Assembly (NCBI GenBank): GCA_942493345.1
Contig: OW818695.1
Location: 1,364,001 to 1,428,000 of the forward strand
From: GWE2-42-39 sp942493345
GTDB taxonomy: Bacteria > Bacteroidota > Bacteroidia > Bacteroidales > Prolixibacteraceae
DNA length: 64,000 bases
Reading direction: 5' to 3'
The translations under genes were made by a program, and so were the position numbers. Below the pieces are notes generated by a model. It did no database searches. It saw nothing but the letters and a program-made list of their open reading frames with translations, and was not told where the DNA came from. Of this stretch, positions 11,001 through 21,211 are shown piece by piece; the stretch's first letter is position 1; the number at the start of each line of letters is the position of its first letter.

Positions 11001-14000
11001 GTTACATTCACCAGAATCGACATTCACCGTTTTGTTGGTAGTGCAGGATGCAACAGGATTGGTCGTATCAACGATATAAGTATAAGTTTGCGTACAAGTG
11101 CGGACCACCGTTGCAATGGTTACCCCTCCGTATTTAATATTGAAGGTAACTGTGTAGGTGCGGGTACGGGTAACTGCACATTCAGTTCCCGAAGCGGCAT
11201 TCAGAACAGTTGTCATGGTCGTGTCCAGGGTCAGTGTGCTGTTCCCGATCAGAGTTTGCAACCAGGAAGGTAATGTATAGGTTGGATTGGTCTTCGGAAA
11301 CGCTGACGGGTTACAGCCCAAGTCAGGATCGGAAGCGCAACTCAGTACAAACTGATTTTCGCGGGCCGCATATACTTTTTGTGTTTTGCCGGCCGAATTG
11401 TTGGCGGCATCGCTGGCTGTCCAATTAATAACCGTTTCATCTAAGTTGAAGTTCTGCGTACCAATCGTATTGATGCCTGTCGTTGGAGAATTGTATGTAG
11501 TTGCCCCGGTTTCGGCATAAATATATTTGGTAACAGCACAGTTATCTGAAGGCACTGGATTTACATTCCGTGCACCACTCCCATCGTTAAAAGCTGTAAA
11601 GTTGACCGAAACATTTGTTGCCACATCCGAAGATGTAATGGCAATCAGAATGTCGTCTTTGGTATTGGTAAAGGCAATGGCCGGATTGGTGACATCGGGC
11701 GTAGTCGCTACCGTATAAATTCCAGAAGCCTGACAATTATGGGCATCCGTCACAGTCACATTGTATGTTCCGGCCGTTAAGCCGGTCTGATCTTCAGCCG
11801 TCGCGTTCAAACCACTTCCATTAGAAGTGGTCCATGCATAAGTATAGGGGCTTGTTCCTCCTGAAGGCGTAACATTGATAGCCCCGTTCGACAGCCCAAC
11901 ACAACTGACATCGGTTATAACACGCGACACAGCAACCTGGGTAATCGTAATCGTGATCGGGTAATCGACACTAACACATTGAGCTGGTGTAGAAACATCC
12001 TTAAGTTTTAAGACAGCATTATAGGTTCCTACCGGTGCACCGCCCGGCACAGTTATGGTGATTGGACTTGACGGTAAAGTTACATCCGTTACATCCACAA
12101 AGCCAATTCCTTCGGCAGTACCGTCAAAATTGATGCTGTAGCGGTTCGGGTTACCAACAACAGCGCTGTATGTAAGGGAAGCCGATGTTGCGCCAAAGCA
12201 AATAACAGGATTACTTCCCAACGTAAAGCCAGGTATTGCATTAACCCTAGCAATTACCTCCGAACGCGTAACAGTTGTACACCCCCCAATCGTTGCATCG
12301 ACCCAGAAAGATGTTGTTGCGCTGATCGGTGTGGATAAGGTATAACTGGTTCCTGAATGAACCGAACTTCCACCGGTTGATGCAGTGTACCAGTTAATTG
12401 TCCCGGCGCTGGACGTAGCGTACAAAGTTGTTACTCCAGATCCGCAAATGTCGCCGTGCGTTACGGTCAATATCGAAGGCGTTGCGTATACAGTTACCGT
12501 AACAGCCAGGCGGGCAGGCGACTCACATCCCCCCACTGTTTGGCTTGCGTAATAGGTTGTACCGCTAACAAGGTTTGTTGTTGGAGCAACGACCGATCCA
12601 CCGCTTACTGCATTGTACCATATAATTCCTGATCCGGTGACCGAAATATTGCTCACTTTGGGAGAACTGGTACTACAAAAACTTTGACTGTCACTTCCTG
12701 TTGGCGCCGGTGTCGTGTTAACAGTCAATATTGGCTGGTCGGTCAGGTCGGCAAAGGAACAACCACTGGCAGAAGTGGCAACCACTTTGTATGTTGTCGT
12801 TGTTGTTGGCACATTGGCTTGCAGTAAGGTTAAATTTAGGTTGCTGCCAGTGCCCGTGCCTGTTACAGCCGGAGATAAAGAAGCCCCTCCTGTGTTTTTT
12901 AATTCATAATGAATGCCATTTTGTGCGTTGGTAATGGTAAATGTTACATTTCCACCAGCAGGGTTACATGCAGTAGCATCAGAAACAGCCAGGCTTGTAG
13001 TTATTGTTGGGTCGGCTGTTGGTTGGGTCACTATAAATGGAAACGTATTACTGGCCACAGAATTCGCATCGGTAACAACCAGATTATATGTTCCGGCAAT
13101 AAGTCCCGATAAATCCTGATCATCCGCAGCACCGGAAGGAATACTTCCGTTCGAAGTTGTCCAGGCATACGTATAAGGTGCAACTCCTTTGGTGACGGTC
13201 ACATCAATGGCCCCGTTATTCCCCCCGTTACAACTTACATTGGTTATGGCGCCTGTTGCTTCCATAGCCGGGTCGCCGGTGAGGTGTACATTGTCAAATT
13301 CACGCCACTCATTGGTTGAACTATTCAAAACCAGAACTTTAATGTACAGGTTTGTCCCGTCAGGCACATTCGTACAAAGTGTCCCGTTGTTATTTCCTCC
13401 CAACGGATTGTTATTCGCAAAATTGGTAAAATCGACGTTGTTATATGAATACTGAGCCCGTATATTATCCGCAGTTTCCAGATTTCCTGAATTAGCAGTC
13501 GCGCTGACCTTGACAATTAGATTTGTCCAACTGCGAATATCTATTACATTCGATAAAAAGTAATTATTTGAATTTGTATTCTGGGTGACCCTCATCATCG
13601 TACCTGCATCGCTATATGCCGTACCTCCGCCAACAATAGTATATTGCGCAGTAGCTTCAAATTGTTCCTGATAAATGGTTCGGGAACCTGTAACCGAACA
13701 ATCGGCAGGAAAAATAACGGTTACCGTAGCGGTACAGGTACTGGTGTTATTTGCAGCATCTTTTACTGTAAGTGTCACCGTGTTGGCACCAATATCGCTG
13801 GTAGTAAATGTCGTTTTGTCAAGCGATAAAACCAAACTACCCTGTGCCGTACAATTATCGGATGAACCATCATTGATCTGGACAGGAGTGATGGTTGCCG
13901 TACCCCCGACAAGTGTTACGGTAATATCCTGGCAAACAGCCGTTGGCGGGGTACTATCGGATGCAGAACCCACTGTTACCTGTTTGGTGTTTGAGCAACC

Positions 14001-17000
14001 ATGAGTAGCATCGGTTACCGTAACGGTATATGTGCCTGCCGCCAAATTAGTGGCAGTAGCTGTAGTTTGGTTGCCAGCTGCAGCATCCCAAAGATAATTA
14101 AACGAAGGTTGCGGGCTTGTTCCCGGAGAACTGGCCGAAACTGTTGCAGAACCGGTACTGGCTCCACAAGTGGCATTTACAATTGTACCTGTGGTAATTT
14201 CCGGCGAAGGGAAAATCTCAACGGTGGACGATGAACCACTCGCTGTACAGCCATTGTCGGCTGTTACTGTAACACTAAATGACTGGCCGAGATAACTGCT
14301 TACCGACGGAGTATAAACAGGGTTATAAATCGTTGCGTTATTTAAATTGGCGCTTGGGTTCCATGAATACGTTGGATTGGAACCTGCGTTGGTCGCCGAA
14401 ACGGTCAACTGAACCGAGCCTGCATTGCACATAGAATAACTGGCCGCCGTAACAGAGGTAACAACAGGTTTGGTTTTTACTGTCAGTACCATCTCGTCGG
14501 TACCGGAACAGGTTGGCGAACCGCCCGGAACATCCTGCCCGTGAAGAGTAAACGTATACGTGCCAACAGGAATACCACTGTTTACTGTCGGGTTCTGAAC
14601 AGTTGTACTCGATAAATAGTCAACACCATTCGCGGGCAAACAGGTCCATGTATAATAAATAGACCCGCTGCCGTTTAACTGAACGCCCGTCTGCGCTTCG
14701 CACATTGAGATGTCGGCTCCTGCATTTACATCGAATGCGGAAAGTTCGGGAATAACCACATTTCGTACCGCGCGGGTCTGACAGCCATAATCGTCGCTCA
14801 CAAAAATATCGTACAGGTCGCCCACAATATCGCTACCATCGGGCATTGTACTCACAATCTGGAATTGGTTGCCCTCCTGATAAGCAGAGAATATAGGGTC
14901 AGGATCCCCGTTGGGAATAAGTGCAAACTTATAGTTCGAAGGATCCAATCCCTCCGGAAGAACAACGGTGATGGTTGCCAACGGATTTGAACCATTATTA
15001 CAAAAGACAACCGTAACTTCTGATGTTGGCACCTGTGGGGTATCGATAATGGTAACCGTTTTAGTATAATATGTTGGTTCCGGATCGCAGGGACATCCAT
15101 TGTTTACCCTGAAAACAACGGTTTCGTTTCCTTCAACGCTGCCATCCGACTGTGCTTTATAGTAATAATCAATATAATTGACCCCGGCTGCCAGGGTAGC
15201 CGTTGTGGGGAAAGTACCATCGCCAATGACGTTTCCACCCGAATCGGTGTAAACAAAGTCGACCCCGTTGGTTGCCGTTCCCGAAATAAGGATTGGAAAA
15301 TTCAGTACAACACTGTTGTCAGCCCCAACTGCCCTTTGAAAACGGATAAAACTTCCTTCGCACCCTTCGTACATATCACTGGCATCGCCTTCAATACCAG
15401 TTAGCTGGCTCGAAATCTGCACTTCGTTGGAAGTAAAGCTACGGCCTTCGAGAAATACACCGGAGTCCCATTTTTGGTCAACCGCATCAGCCACCACGAT
15501 CTTAATATGATACGTCTGACAAGCAGTTACTGAATGACTGGCAGTCAACACAGTCGTTCTTCCGTCAAATTCAGATTCTGCACCACCATTTCCATTCGTC
15601 CAGGTCAATGTTCCATCTGTGCGGTTAGTAAAATGCCCGTTGTCCACATAATAGGAACTATTCAATGGAGGTTGAGAACTGTTGTTGGTCGGGTTTATGG
15701 TCCATGGGCCATACGTTCCTCCGGTATAAGTATGCCCCCATGCTGAAGGGTAAGTCATCAACGCCTGAAGTTGAGACGAATAAGTACTTACCAGCGTAGC
15801 TCCTTGTCCGTGTACATTATTGATGGCCACAGGGGTTGAAGTGCTCGGAATTAATGCAATATTCACAGCTCCTGTTATTCCCGGCCCGCTTAAGAAAAAG
15901 GCAAACGCATCGTTGTATTGTTCGCCAACATATTCGGCATATTCTTCAGAAGCAAAAATATAGTCGAACTCTATTGTGTTACCTGCTGGCACAAAATCAA
16001 ACTCAAGAACAGCGGCATCGTTTGAAGAAGAAAGTCCGGCTGCAGTATTCAACTGGCTGTCGCCTGCTCCTCCAAATTGAGTTGTTGTATTGTAATCGTA
16101 ATTAGGGCCTTCGGCATCGACCACATTCCCTGTTGATAGGAGGATCCCTTCGGTAATAGGAAATGATGAAGTACCATTGGTAAAATGGCCAATCTGCGCA
16201 CTATTTCCTGTAAAAGATATATTGCTGGCCGTTAAGCACCCCTGCACTAGTACGTTTTCAACCAATTCCTGCGGTGTATAGGTATTTTGCGGCGCCGCCC
16301 GGTTTACGGCAATAGACCCGGCGGGCGCTCCGTCATTATCGATATTGGTAACCAATACATCCGAAGGGTTCATCCCGTTGTAGGTGACATCGCTACTGGT
16401 TGCCGCAGCCGTAAAAATGGTATAGGCAATATCGCCATCATCCGTAGTACCGTCATCAACCCCGGTAATGGTTACCGTTTGGGTTGTACCCCAGTTCGCG
16501 GTTGTGAAGGTCAGTGAGCCGGGTGATACGGTACCTTCTGCTGTATTACTGGAAGATATTCCAATGGTAACGCTGGCCGTCGGTTGTGTATTCAGTTTCA
16601 CAGTAAACGTGGCCTGCCCGCCGGCTTCGGTCGTAGTGAGGCCACTGGTGGGGGTTACCGTTATGCCGGGCGAATCGTCGTCGGTTATAGTCGCTGTGTG
16701 TACCGTGGTCGCACCCTGTGTGGCATTGGTTGGCGAACCCATGGTAACAATTACCGTTTCATTTCCTTCTGTTATTGCATCGGTTGCAATAGTAATTGTG
16801 ATATTGGCGGTTGTAGTTCCTGCTGTAATAGTAATCGGACTGGCCGTAATGGTATAATCAGTTCCGCTTCCCGTAGCCGACCCTGTTACTGTAAACGGAA
16901 CCGTGACGGTTTGCCCGCTCGCTGCCGATAACTGAACGGCAATGGTCATTGTGCCGCTTTCGTTGGCGCTGCTTTGCGAAGCAGTAGTAAAACTCACGGT

Positions 17001-20000
17001 TGGCGTAGCATCGTCGTCGGTGATGGTGGCCGTATGTACCGTGGTTGCACCTTGTGCAGCATTGGTTGGCGCGCCCATCGTCAGAATAACTGTTTCGTTT
17101 GGCTCATCCAGTGCATCCGAAGTGATCGTGATGGTAGCCGTACCGGTCATATTTCCGGCAGTGATCGTTATCGGACTGGCAGTGATCGTATAGTCTGTAC
17201 CGCCGGTTGCAGTTCCGGTTACCGTAAAAGGTACAGTTACATTTACCGGGCTGGTAGCTGAAAGTTGCGCGGTGACGGTCATCGTACCCGATTCGTTGGC
17301 GCTGCTTTGTGAAGCAGAAGTAAACGTAACCGTTGGCAACGGTCTTGCTTTACCATGCGCAAATTCAGAGAACCCGGTCAATGTAGCCCGTTTGGCCGTT
17401 GGCGCAGAACCCGGCACATGGGTCCCGTCCAAAGTCCATGAACCACCCCCTGAAGGACGTTTGATAATCCGCACATTGGCATCTTCCGTGTAACTGGTAA
17501 AATTGGTCCCTGTCAACTCCAGGTTGTATGATGCTGTACCGCTCAGTCCATCTCCTGAAACCAATGACCAGTACCCTTCGGTAAACTGATTCTCTACAGC
17601 GTGTGTGTTATCGGTCAAAGGCAAACCGGTAGAACCCGGGTCTGAAGCTATAAATTTTCCGGTCAGTGTCCCGGTTACATCGCCGGGGAAAGTGACAAGC
17701 GCATTTCGGTTGTATGCGGCTGTTCCCACCGGAAAATTCAAGCTGCCTGCACCACCGATCCATCGTTTGAAATTACCAATAATATTTCCCGAAGTATATG
17801 CAAGTGTTCCTAATGTAGAAATTGAAGTCCCTAAAACAAGCGTATTTGCCCCGCAATCAATGTTCCCGGATGTCATGGTCAGCGTACCGCTTACAATAGC
17901 ATTGGCCGTGCTGCCGCCGATGGTCAGTGTCGCCGAACTTTTGGCAACCGTCAGATTATTGAAAGTCTGCGAAGTTGCCGAACCATTAATTGTTTGCCCT
18001 GCTGAAGTATTGTTAAACGTAACAGTGCCTGAACCCGGGGTAAACGTACCGCCGTTGTTGGTCCAGTCGCCCGATGTATTTAGGTTGGCGCCTGCTGTAA
18101 ACGTACCTGCCGTCAGGGTAACCGCCCCTGTTACCGACATAGTTGCCGGAGCGGAGAAATTACCTGTTGTTTCGGTAAATGTACCGCCTACATTGAGTGT
18201 TGCAGTGCTGCCGCCAACGCTCAGGGTTTGCCCTGCCGTTTTATTTACAATGATGTTGTTAAAAGTCTGTGAAGCTGCCGTACCGTTAATAGCCGAACTG
18301 TTTCCGGTGAAGGTAACTGTTCCGCTGCCCGGGGTAAAGGTGCCTCCATTTTTTGTCCAGTTGCCGTCAATTGAAATGGAATTCCCGGCAGTTAATATTC
18401 CTGATGTCAAAGTTAAATTACCCCCAATCGTCATTGCTCCAGTTCCCTGCGTTAAGTTTGCAGTTTCAACAAGGTTCCCGGTAAGACTGACCACCGTATT
18501 ATTTGTATTTAATGCAGTTGTGCTTCCAACTGTCCAGTCACCCTCAATGGTTAAAGTACCGGTAGCTGTTGTTTTTGTTCCTGCCCCGGAGAAAACTAAA
18601 TTGGAATATGATGGTGTTGTCGAAACTGTCTGGGCTACACCTGCCCGATATTCTACAGTTGTTCCGGCCGTGATATTACGTGTCGCGAATGCGGGGAAAG
18701 TAGTTGCCGCTGAAGCCGAACCCAGTTTATAAGTACCCGAAGTAAGATTTAAGGTTCCTGTAGAAGTAAGCCCAAATCCTCCATCATCAAAAATACTGTT
18801 TGAAGTAACGTCGCCAATTGTTAGCGTTGATGCGGTGGTCGCTCTTCCCAAAGTAACACCCGCTGCATTATTGATTTCAAGCACATTAAACGTAGTTGAA
18901 GAAGTTCCACCAACAGATTGCGCCGAGCTGCCGTTAAAATTTACAGTACCGCTTCCGGGGGTGAATGTTCCTCCGTTATCAAACCAGTTTCCTGCAACAT
19001 TATGGGTAAATGTTCCATTGGTAAAAGTACCCCCATCAAGAATAACATCGCCGCCAATGGTTAGGCCCACAACCCCGGTAGCCGTTGCCGATCCCGACAT
19101 TGTGAAATCACCATTGATGGCAGTAGTCCCGGTTGTTAGTGTTTTTGCACCACTACTCTGCAAAACAAGATTGTAATATGCTCCTCCTACAGGAGCTTTT
19201 ACCGTTTGAGTAACAGTGCCTTGATAATTTACAGTATTGCCTGTTGCAGTTGCTGTTAAAGTACCATTTCCGGATAAAAAAGCATTGTTTATATTGAGTG
19301 TAGAATTGGCAGCATTGACAAAAGCGCCACCAGCAACTGTTGCAGACACAGTTCCTACAAAGGTAACGGTTATGTTATTCGTTACGGTTATTGCTCCTTG
19401 TATGGTTGTATTGGCATTAAAAGTAATATTACTCGTACCGTTTAACGACTGGCTGTTTGTGCTGAAAATAAAAATACCGTTTCCGGAGTTAAATGTACCA
19501 TTATTGGTCATACCACCCCCTAAGTAAGCTCCTTCACCAATCGTATTATTCCAGATACCTGTCGATGCAATGGTTACAAGACCAGTAAAGGTTTTAGTTC
19601 CATTTACAGAAGTTACAAAATCTATAGTTCCGTTAATGGAAGTTGCCCCTGTTACAGTAAGATTTATCCCTCGAATATTCGCTGTTGTACTTGCGGGTAC
19701 GCTAAAATCACCAGTAACATTTAATGTACCTGTTGTCCCAGCCAGTATTCCACCGCTGATAATCAGATTCCCGCTTACATTTGTGGTACGCGATTGTGTC
19801 CAGTTTGCGGTACCATTAACAACCATGTTATTACAAGCACCTGCGTTTCCATTCATCGTGTAATTAGCTCCCGATCTAATCCAAACATTTTTAGTATTAT
19901 TTGGAACAGCGGAAGCCGTTGTTGCCCCGGTCCAAGTTCCTGCAGTTACACAAACAACCCAGTTGGTTGCAGTACCCCAAGCCGTTGCAGTTCCTGTATT

Positions 20001-20123
20001 ATAACGGGTACCGTAATCGCCTACAGCCTGGGCAAAACCGTTGTTGCTATGCCCTACCAACAGGGGAACCATCACAATCAGAAAGCCATATATTTTTTTC
20101 AGAGTAGGTAAAGATCGTTTCAT
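8031..20123 (-). CDS. 4030-residue multidomain secreted surface protein
   Basis: A signal peptide spans residues 1-32 (MKRSLPTLKKIYGFL... GFAQA). Approximate layout: 33-760, Gly/Thr/Asn-rich short beta repeats (GSGTVTFNG, TFNNI) that look like a beta-solenoid; 928-1145, two Calx-beta domains (ASQSSANESGTMT... ATITDDD); 1147-1260, a related third domain; 1270-1560, a choice-of-anchor L domain (FDYIFASEEYAEYVG); then Ig/PKD-like modules; SprB-type repeats near 1978, 2289 and 2728 (ITNVSCNGGNNGAIDV, GTSPYTYAWTTSNGS); HYR-type domains near 2080, 3021 and 3313 (CPDNITVNVDAGLC); and a C-terminal module at about 3893-4030. No type A or B T9SS sorting domain or gliding-associated C-terminus is evident. 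First gene of a three-gene surface-protein cluster. A role in adhesion, biofilm or surface layer is inferred from domain content. Confidence 0.93.
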   Translation of the reverse strand: MKRSLPTLKKIYGFLIVMVPLLVGHSNNGFAQAVGDYGTRYNTGTATAWGTATNWVVCVTAGTWTGATTASAVPNNTKNVWIRSGANYTMNGNAGACNNMVVNGTANWTQSRTTNVSGNLIISGGILAGTTGTLNVTGDFSVPASTTANIRGINLTVTGATSINGTIDFVTSVNGTKTFTGLVTIASTGIWNNTIGEGAYLGGGMTNNGTFNSGNGIFIFSTNSQSLNGTSNITFNANTTIQGAITVTNNITVTFVGTVSATVAGGAFVNAANSTLNINNAFLSGNGTLTATATGNTVNYQGTVTQTVKAPVGGAYYNLVLQSSGAKTLTTGTTAINGDFTMSGSATATGVVGLTIGGDVILDGGTFTNGTFTHNVAGNWFDNGGTFTPGSGTVNFNGSSAQSVGGTSSTTFNVLEINNAAGVTLGRATTASTLTIGDVTSNSIFDDGGFGLTSTGTLNLTSGTYKLGSASAATTFPAFATRNITAGTTVEYRAGVAQTVSTTPSYSNLVFSGAGTKTTATGTLTIEGDWTVGSTTALNTNNTVVSLTGNLVETANLTQGTGAMTIGGNLTLTSGILTAGNSISIDGNWTKNGGTFTPGSGTVTFTGNSSAINGTAASQTFNNIIVNKTAGQTLSVGGSTATLNVGGTFTETTGNFSAPATMSVTGAVTLTAGTFTAGANLNTSGDWTNNGGTFTPGSGTVTFNNTSAGQTINGSATSQTFNNLTVAKSSATLTIGGSTANAIVSGTLTMTSGNIDCGANTLVLGTSISTLGTLAYTSGNIIGNFKRWIGGAGSLNFPVGTAAYNRNALVTFPGDVTGTLTGKFIASDPGSTGLPLTDNTHAVENQFTEGYWSLVSGDGLSGTASYNLELTGTNFTSYTEDANVRIIKRPSGGGSWTLDGTHVPGSAPTAKRATLTGFSEFAHGKARPLPTVTFTSASQSSANESGTMTVTAQLSATSPVNVTVPFTVTGTATGGTDYTITASPITITAGNMTGTATITITSDALDEPNETVILTMGAPTNAAQGATTVHTATITDDDATPTVSFTTASQSSANESGTMTIAVQLSAASGQTVTVPFTVTGSATGSGTDYTITASPITITAGTTTANITITIATDAITEGNETVIVTMGSPTNATQGATTVHTATITDDDSPGITVTPTSGLTTTEAGGQATFTVKLNTQPTASVTIGISSSNTAEGTVSPGSLTFTTANWGTTQTVTITGVDDGTTDDGDIAYTIFTAAATSSDVTYNGMNPSDVLVTNIDNDGAPAGSIAVNRAAPQNTYTPQELVENVLVQGCLTASNISFTGNSAQIGHFTNGTSSFPITEGILLSTGNVVDAEGPNYDYNTTTQFGGAGDSQLNTAAGLSSSNDAAVLEFDFVPAGNTIEFDYIFASEEYAEYVGEQYNDAFAFFLSGPGITGAVNIALIPSTSTPVAINNVHGQGATLVSTYSSQLQALMTYPSAWGHTYTGGTYGPWTINPTNNSSQPPLNSSYYVDNGHFTNRTDGTLTWTNGNGGAESEFDGRTTVLTASHSVTACQTYHIKIVVADAVDQKWDSGVFLEGRSFTSNEVQISSQLTGIEGDASDMYEGCEGSFIRFQRAVGADNSVVLNFPILISGTATNGVDFVYTDSGGNVIGDGTFPTTATLAAGVNYIDYYYKAQSDGSVEGNETVVFRVNNGCPCDPEPTYYTKTVTIIDTPQVPTSEVTVVFCNNGSNPLATITVVLPEGLDPSNYKFALIPNGDPDPIFSAYQEGNQFQIVSTMPDGSDIVGDLYDIFVSDDYGCQTRAVRNVVIPELSAFDVNAGADISMCEAQTGVQLNGSGSIYYTWTCLPANGVDYLSSTTVQNPTVNSGIPVGTYTFTLHGQDVPGGSPTCSGTDEMVLTVKTKPVVTSVTAASYSMCNAGSVQLTVSATNAGSNPTYSWNPSANLNNATIYNPVYTPSVSSYLGQSFSVTVTADNGCTASGSSSTVEIFPSPEITTGTIVNATCGASTGSATVSASSPGTSPQPSFNYLWDAAAGNQTTATATNLAAGTYTVTVTDATHGCSNTKQVTVGSASDSTPPTAVCQDITVTLVGGTATITPVQINDGSSDNCTAQGSLVLSLDKTTFTTSDIGANTVTLTVKDAANNTSTCTATVTVIFPADCSVTGSRTIYQEQFEATAQYTIVGGGTAYSDAGTMMRVTQNTNSNNYFLSNVIDIRSWTNLIVKVSATANSGNLETADNIRAQYSYNNVDFTNFANNNPLGGNNNGTLCTNVPDGTNLYIKVLVLNSSTNEWREFDNVHLTGDPAMEATGAITNVSCNGGNNGAIDVTVTKGVAPYTYAWTTSNGSIPSGAADDQDLSGLIAGTYNLVVTDANSVASNTFPFIVTQPTADPTITTSLAVSDATACNPAGGNVTFTITNAQNGIHYELKNTGGASLSPAVTGTGTGSNLNLTLLQANVPTTTTTYKVVATSASGCSFADLTDQPILTVNTTPAPTGSDSQSFCSTSSPKVSNISVTGSGIIWYNAVSGGSVVAPTTNLVSGTTYYASQTVGGCESPARLAVTVTVYATPSILTVTHGDICGSGVTTLYATSSAGTINWYTASTGGSSVHSGTSYTLSTPISATTSFWVDATIGGCTTVTRSEVIARVNAIPGFTLGSNPVICFGATSASLTYSAVVGNPNRYSINFDGTAEGIGFVDVTDVTLPSSPITITVPGGAPVGTYNAVLKLKDVSTPAQCVSVDYPITITITQVAVSRVITDVSCVGLSNGAINVTPSGGTSPYTYAWTTSNGSGLNATAEDQTGLTAGTYNVTVTDAHNCQASGIYTVATTPDVTNPAIAFTNTKDDILIAITSSDVATNVSVNFTAFNDGSGARNVNPVPSDNCAVTKYIYAETGATTYNSPTTGINTIGTQNFNLDETVINWTASDAANNSAGKTQKVYAARENQFVLSCASDPDLGCNPSAFPKTNPTYTLPSWLQTLIGNSTLTLDTTMTTVLNAASGTECAVTRTRTYTVTFNIKYGGVTIATVVRTCTQTYTYIVDTTNPVASCTTNKTVNVDSGECNYTHSGTAWNATATDNCHVASLVYSLSGATSSGSGTSLNGVNFNAGVTTVTWTATDDCGNTHQCSYTVTVSENLSISVQPQNQTGCGSGTVSFSVTASGASGTPTYQWQENQGSGWGNITNSGIYSGATSSTLQLAGVTMGMNTWQYQVIVTGVCTVNTLTSNAASLTVNASPSTSLAVSDAAICKPASENITLTITNAENGVSYELKYLAGGSLSPAVTGTGTGSNLNLVILQANAPTVTTTYKVVATIAGCSSVDLTDQPVVTVDVINPTISSCPDNITVNVDAGLCSANVSWTAPTANDNCTIQSFTSNYSPGASFATGATTVIYTATDTNGNTATCSFTVTVNDNINPVISSCPANTTVSTLNDLPAAATTALAIGATDNCGISTVTHADVHSLSCPRTVTRTYTVTDINGNQTTCQQVITVTNAPCIDASLCTTATSTNLVTGSPSSGTGTLYTQSIAVCSSTTYEVKLTGVSGTSPFDFNVVLDGDVVNDNSMYNSGSTFGFKFKTGPSATSVSLSLVNNSANSLTVSAISFAHCGPTVSIALTTEPECAGALAEVTATVTGSGSYVYQWEESSNGGSSWSDVSGATSTVLSFTSWSETKIYRIVVSETSSGLNDTNCSIQSGTVSISPTDNSAPVYQEAFKNGIDPVHTGGNYTYTACDNGTNIFAFLSLDATDLVDNCSAFGDLIKTYSITNGINNKTNETGDASNYEFPIGTSTVTYQAEDENGNVGIFTFTVVVNENPVLTTITTDGTVSADGSGYKPYQGSQHTYTVDGGTATSGSTYTWKVLDKDNAELTADNANTYSINTSNPAAVVITWGGSIPVSGNNYKIVVKETNSSGCNTEAELSVVILENTFNVSVIDHGDECQTGFVGQSTATFSITKIGGSTHYSFRYVIKEGSTVVFPTDYGTNGPTTYDTQLDAGDSDLANEEFYYIVENEADVNKTYTFEIQNVVDQYNTPETNTGDNSDTIILKGVPAPNPIQVE

Positions 20124-20618
20124 AGGCTTGGGGTATTAGTATAACACAAAGGGGAAAAGCCTTTCGAATAAGCGTTTCGAGGGAAACGGGTAAAAACGAA
20201 CGAGAGATGCACCCCTATATTTGGCAGATTCTTCGTCCTGATCAGGAACATAAGAATTGTATTTTGAGTTTTTCCGTCGAAGCAAATTTCTTTTGCCAAC
20301 AGGCAAAAAATCTTCTTCAGGAACACAATCCCTTTGTATGGTTTTATACTATTCACAATCGCGCGTATTATTAATGTAAAAATAGTTGATTAAATTTAAA
20401 CATAACCTACACTCTTAGCAAAATGGGGCATTAGCGTATCAAACCCACCAGATCATTTATCAATTTTTTTCTGCCTGTGCACATTTATCCTATACATTGT
20501 CAATTTACTACATTTTAACAACTATCCGAATCTTTTGTTAGACTGTTGTTTCAAACACAAGATTTATATTATTCGTTTCAACTCGAAGGAGCCGGGAACA
20601 GATGCGGATGAAAAAAAA

Positions 20619-20673
20619 TTTCCTGCGCACCCGTTCCCGGTTTCCTGCGCATTGGATTTGAATTTCCTGCGCA
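20619..20673. repeat. Three short direct repeats (tttcctgcgca)
   Basis: tttcctgcgca occurs at about 20619, 20641 and 20663, 22 bp apart, with ccgttcc following two of the copies. A related inverted form (gatgcgcatcgga) follows near 20688. Function unknown. Confidence 0.6.
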
Positions 20674-20766
20674 TCCGTTCCGGATTGGATGCGCATCGGA
20701 TTTTACCCAGGCATCCGGCTGGAAAGCATCAGCAAGGGGTGAAAGCATGAAATAACTCTGGTTGCG

Positions 20767-20786
20767 GTTTCACCCACGGGTGAAAC
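20767..20786. other. Near-perfect palindrome (operator- or hairpin-like)
   Basis: gtttcaccc-ac-gggtgaaac is a 9-bp inverted repeat around a 2-base centre. It is not followed by a T-run, so it is not an obvious terminator. Confidence 0.5.
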
Positions 20787-21054
20787 AAAGGAGTTGCTTC
20801 GCAGGGATCAGTTGACAAAGTTGAGAGGAACCTTAAAATAAATATTTCCGTGAGAATAAAGTGATAAACATTTTTATTTCCACATCCTGTCTTGCCATTT
20901 CTTTCATATCGACTCATCAAGCAAGTCTCAGCCGAATATTTTTCCGGCCTGAAGGGTAATGTTATACCTTCGTGAATACTTCGTGTTTTTTTGTGCTCTT
21001 TTGGCAGGAAAAAATTAGCCGCAAAGCCACTAATTCTCAAAGGTTCACAAAATG

Positions 21055-21211
21055 AGTTTGCCCCCTAATCCCCCAAACCGGGGGACTTTAGGCCTGCAAT
21101 AATGCGATGATTTATAAATTGAACGGACTTTGTTAAGCTCACAGGCCAAACTCCCTTCCCGAATTGGGGAAAGCCTGTCCCGGGACACCGGGAGGTTGGG
21201 GATAGGGCAGT
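21055..21211. repeat. Imperfect inverted-repeat element (MITE/REP-like)
   Basis: The left end (tttgccccctaatccccc) and the reverse complement of the right end (ctgccctatccccaacc) are related, and the element contains several GC-rich hairpins, for example tgtcccgggaca. Its base composition differs from its surroundings. No transposase is present. Confidence 0.4.

Noticed and set aside
17605..18732. A 375-codon plus-strand frame rich in Val and Pro
   Set aside because: It lies fully inside the Thr/Gly-rich giant on the minus strand and is the low-complexity complement of that sequence.
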